DNA from: an uncultured Clostridiaceae bacterium
GTDB lineage: Bacteria; Bacillota; Clostridia; TANB77; CAG-508
Direction of reading: 5' to 3'
Assembly: GCA_958417695.1 (NCBI GenBank)
Contig: CATZDQ010000099.1
Location: forward strand, 1-6,284
Length of the DNA stretch: 6,284 bases
A program made the translations under genes and the position numbers. The first letter of the stretch is position 1; each line of letters begins with the position of its first letter. This document shows positions 4,583 to 6,284 of this stretch, piece after piece. The notes beneath the pieces are model-generated. The model was not told the DNA's origin, did no database searches, and saw only the letters and a program-made list of their open reading frames with translations.

Positions 4583-6265
4583 TTACTTATAGTTCTTTAC
4601 TTCTTCTTGTATTTTTTGAATAAATTCAGATACAGGCATAGAACCTATGTCGCCTTCACTTCTAGCTCTAACACCAACTGTACCGGCTTCTTTTTCTTTT
4701 TCTCCTATGACTAACATATAAGGTACTTTTTCCATTTGTCCCTCACGTATTTTATAACCAATTTTCTCATTTCTATCATCAAGTTCTACTCTCATTCCCG
4801 CTTGTCTCATTTGGTCTACCACTTGTTTTGCATATTCTTGTTGTGCATCGGTTATCGTCATGACTTTAACTTGTACAGGGGATAACCAAGTTGGAAATGC
4901 GCCTGCATAATGTTCTATTAATATTCCTATAAATCTTTCAATACTTCCAAAGATAACTCTATGAAGCATAACTGGTCTATGTTTTTCTCCATCTTCACCT
5001 ATATAGGTTAAATCAAATCTTTCTGGCATTTGGAAGTCTAACTGTATAGTTCCACATTGCCACTGTCTTCCTAGACAGTCTTTTATATGGAAATCAATTT
5101 TTGGTCCATAAAAAGCACCGTCTCCTTCATTTAGTGCATATGGTATATTTTCATCTTCTAAGGCTTTCTTTAATGCGCTTTCTGCCATTTGCCAATCTTC
5201 ATCTGAGCCCATAGAATTATCTGGTCTTGTAGATAGTTCTAATGTATAAGAAAATCCAAATAAACTATATACTTGATTGATTAGATGAATTAGGTTAACA
5301 ATTTCACTTTCTATTTGCTCTGGTAAGCAGAAGATATGGGCATCATCTTGTGTAAAGCAACGTACTCTAAATAATCCATTTAATTCTCCTGATTTTTCAT
5401 GTCTATGTACTAGACCTAGTTCTCCTGCTCTAATTGGTAAATCTTTGTAAGAATGCATTTGGCTTTTATATACTAACATACCACCTGGACAATTCATTGG
5501 TTTAATACCATAATCTACTTTATCAATTTTCGTAGTATACATATTTTCTTTATAATGATCCCAATGTCCTGATCTATGCCATAATTCTTCATTTAGAATA
5601 ATTGGTGTTTTAATTTCTACATAGCCATTTTGAACATGTATTTTTCTCCAAAAGTCTTCTAATATATTTCTTAATACCATTCCTTTTGGTAAGAAAAATG
5701 GAAAGCCTGGTCCTTCTGGTGTAATCATGAACAATTCTAATTCTTTTCCTAATTTTTTATGGTCTCTTTTTTTTGCTTCTTCTATCATGTCTAAATAAGC
5801 TTGTAAATCACTTGCTTTTGGATAAGAGATACCATAAATTCTTTGTAACATTTTATTATGCTCGTCTCCTCTCCAATAAGCACCTGATGAAGATAACAGT
5901 TTGATGGCTTTTACTTTACCAGTACTCATTAAATGTGGTCCTGCACATAAATCTACAAAATCGCCTTGTTCATAAAAAGAAATTTCTTCTCCTTCTGGTA
6001 GTTCTTCAATTAGTTCTACTTTATAAGATTCTTCTCTTTTTTGCATAAATTGTATTGCTTCTTCTCTTGGCATGGTAAATTTTTCAATAGCTAAATCTTC
6101 TTTGATAATTTTTTTCATTTCTGCTTCGATGGCTTCCAACATTTCTGGCGTAAAAGGTACTACTGTATCAAAGTCATAATAAAACCCATTTTCAATAGAA
6201 GGGCCGATGGTTAATTTGATTTCTGGGTATAATAAAAAAGCAAAATATATTTTCCTTTTTAACAT
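4583..6265 (-). CDS. thrS: Threonyl-tRNA synthetase, N-terminally truncated
   Basis: ThrRS charges tRNA-Thr with threonine. This frame has 560 residues against about 640 in the family. From Y13-P14 on it matches: the second half of the editing domain with D105, C107 and H111 in FVDLCAGPH; the class II core with zinc ligands C259 (MNCPGGM), H310 (DDAHIF) and H435 (MLHR); motif 2 around FRVRCFTQDDAH (299-310); motif 3 around GSIERFIGILIEH (440-452); and the anticodon-binding domain from about 463 to the end. The TGS domain and the HxxxH of the editing site (H73, H77 in E. coli) are missing. Residues 1-11 do not resemble ThrRS. The ATG at 6265 directly follows an in-frame TAG and has no Shine-Dalgarno, so it is probably not an authentic start. 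The gene is either 5'-truncated or rearranged, or the window edge is misassembled. N-terminally deleted E. coli ThrRS can still aminoacylate, so residual function is possible, but editing of Ser-tRNA-Thr should be lost. Confidence 0.93.
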   Translation of the reverse strand: MLKRKIYFAFLLYPEIKLTIGPSIENGFYYDFDTVVPFTPEMLEAIEAEMKKIIKEDLAIEKFTMPREEAIQFMQKREESYKVELIEELPEGEEISFYEQGDFVDLCAGPHLMSTGKVKAIKLLSSSGAYWRGDEHNKMLQRIYGISYPKASDLQAYLDMIEEAKKRDHKKLGKELELFMITPEGPGFPFFLPKGMVLRNILEDFWRKIHVQNGYVEIKTPIILNEELWHRSGHWDHYKENMYTTKIDKVDYGIKPMNCPGGMLVYKSQMHSYKDLPIRAGELGLVHRHEKSGELNGLFRVRCFTQDDAHIFCLPEQIESEIVNLIHLINQVYSLFGFSYTLELSTRPDNSMGSDEDWQMAESALKKALEDENIPYALNEGDGAFYGPKIDFHIKDCLGRQWQCGTIQLDFQMPERFDLTYIGEDGEKHRPVMLHRVIFGSIERFIGILIEHYAGAFPTWLSPVQVKVMTITDAQQEYAKQVVDQMRQAGMRVELDDRNEKIGYKIREGQMEKVPYMLVIGEKEKEAGTVGVRARSEGDIGSMPVSEFIQKIQEEVKNYK

Positions 6266-6284
6266 CTAATAGGAAAGAGTGACT
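6233..6284. other. Unidentified segment beyond the thrS homology break
   Basis: From position 6233 to the window end, none of the three minus-strand frames reads like the expected ThrRS sequence before the conserved LYPEIK (normally an HSxAHxxAQAVKR-type stretch). The frame in use has a TAG at 6266-6268. The stretch is AT-rich and too short to identify. I see no insertion-sequence end, T-box leader or promoter in it. Confidence 0.5.

Noticed and set aside
6233..6284. T-box riboswitch upstream of thrS
   Set aside because: T-box leaders are common before thrS in Firmicutes, but this stretch follows a broken coding region and shows no T-box or specifier structure. The true upstream region is outside the window.

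Overview
The window is AT-rich, low-GC Firmicutes-type DNA, most like a Clostridia-class bacterium. The evidence is A/T-biased codons, AGGAGG-type ribosome binding sites, sigma-A promoters with A-rich upstream tracts, and a Bacillus/Clostridium-like rRNA boxA. I cannot name a genus. Every feature with a clear function reads on the minus strand, so transcription runs from the high to the low coordinates.

Right part (4583-6284): a threonyl-tRNA synthetase gene, thrS. It keeps the catalytic core, the anticodon-binding domain and the second half of the editing domain. Its reading frame stops matching the family at about 6232. The TGS domain and the HxxxH half of the editing site are absent, and the last 50 or so bases are not recognisable thrS sequence. 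This is either a real 5' truncation or rearrangement, or an assembly artefact near a contig end. A strong intrinsic terminator (4533-4574) closes the gene.

Middle (857-4475): a near-consensus extended -10 promoter (TTGGCA-N17-TATACT) lies just after the thrS terminator. It drives a 774-residue coiled-coil-rich protein of unknown function, which very probably starts at a TTG codon (4417) behind a perfect AGGAGG. The upstream ATG at 4456 lies inside the promoter spacer. After 60 bases with no terminator comes deoB (phosphopentomutase). Ten bases further on is a DUF4116 repeat protein whose ribosome binding site overlaps the deoB stop codon. These three genes look like one operon. DeoB interconverts (deoxy)ribose 1- and 5-phosphates in nucleoside salvage; the other two proteins have no known job.

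Left part (1-312): no protein gene. It holds an AT-rich terminator, two candidate promoters carrying an identical 17-base TTGACA element 153 bases apart, hairpins, and a boxA-like sequence (TTGAAAAGTAAACAA). Together these look like the tandem-promoter leader of an rRNA operon whose first rRNA gene lies beyond position 1.

I see no CRISPR array, tRNA, transposase, phage gene or defence system. The best candidates for something undescribed are the 774-residue protein with its deoB and DUF4116 partners, the altered DeoB phosphoacceptor loop, and the broken thrS 5' end.
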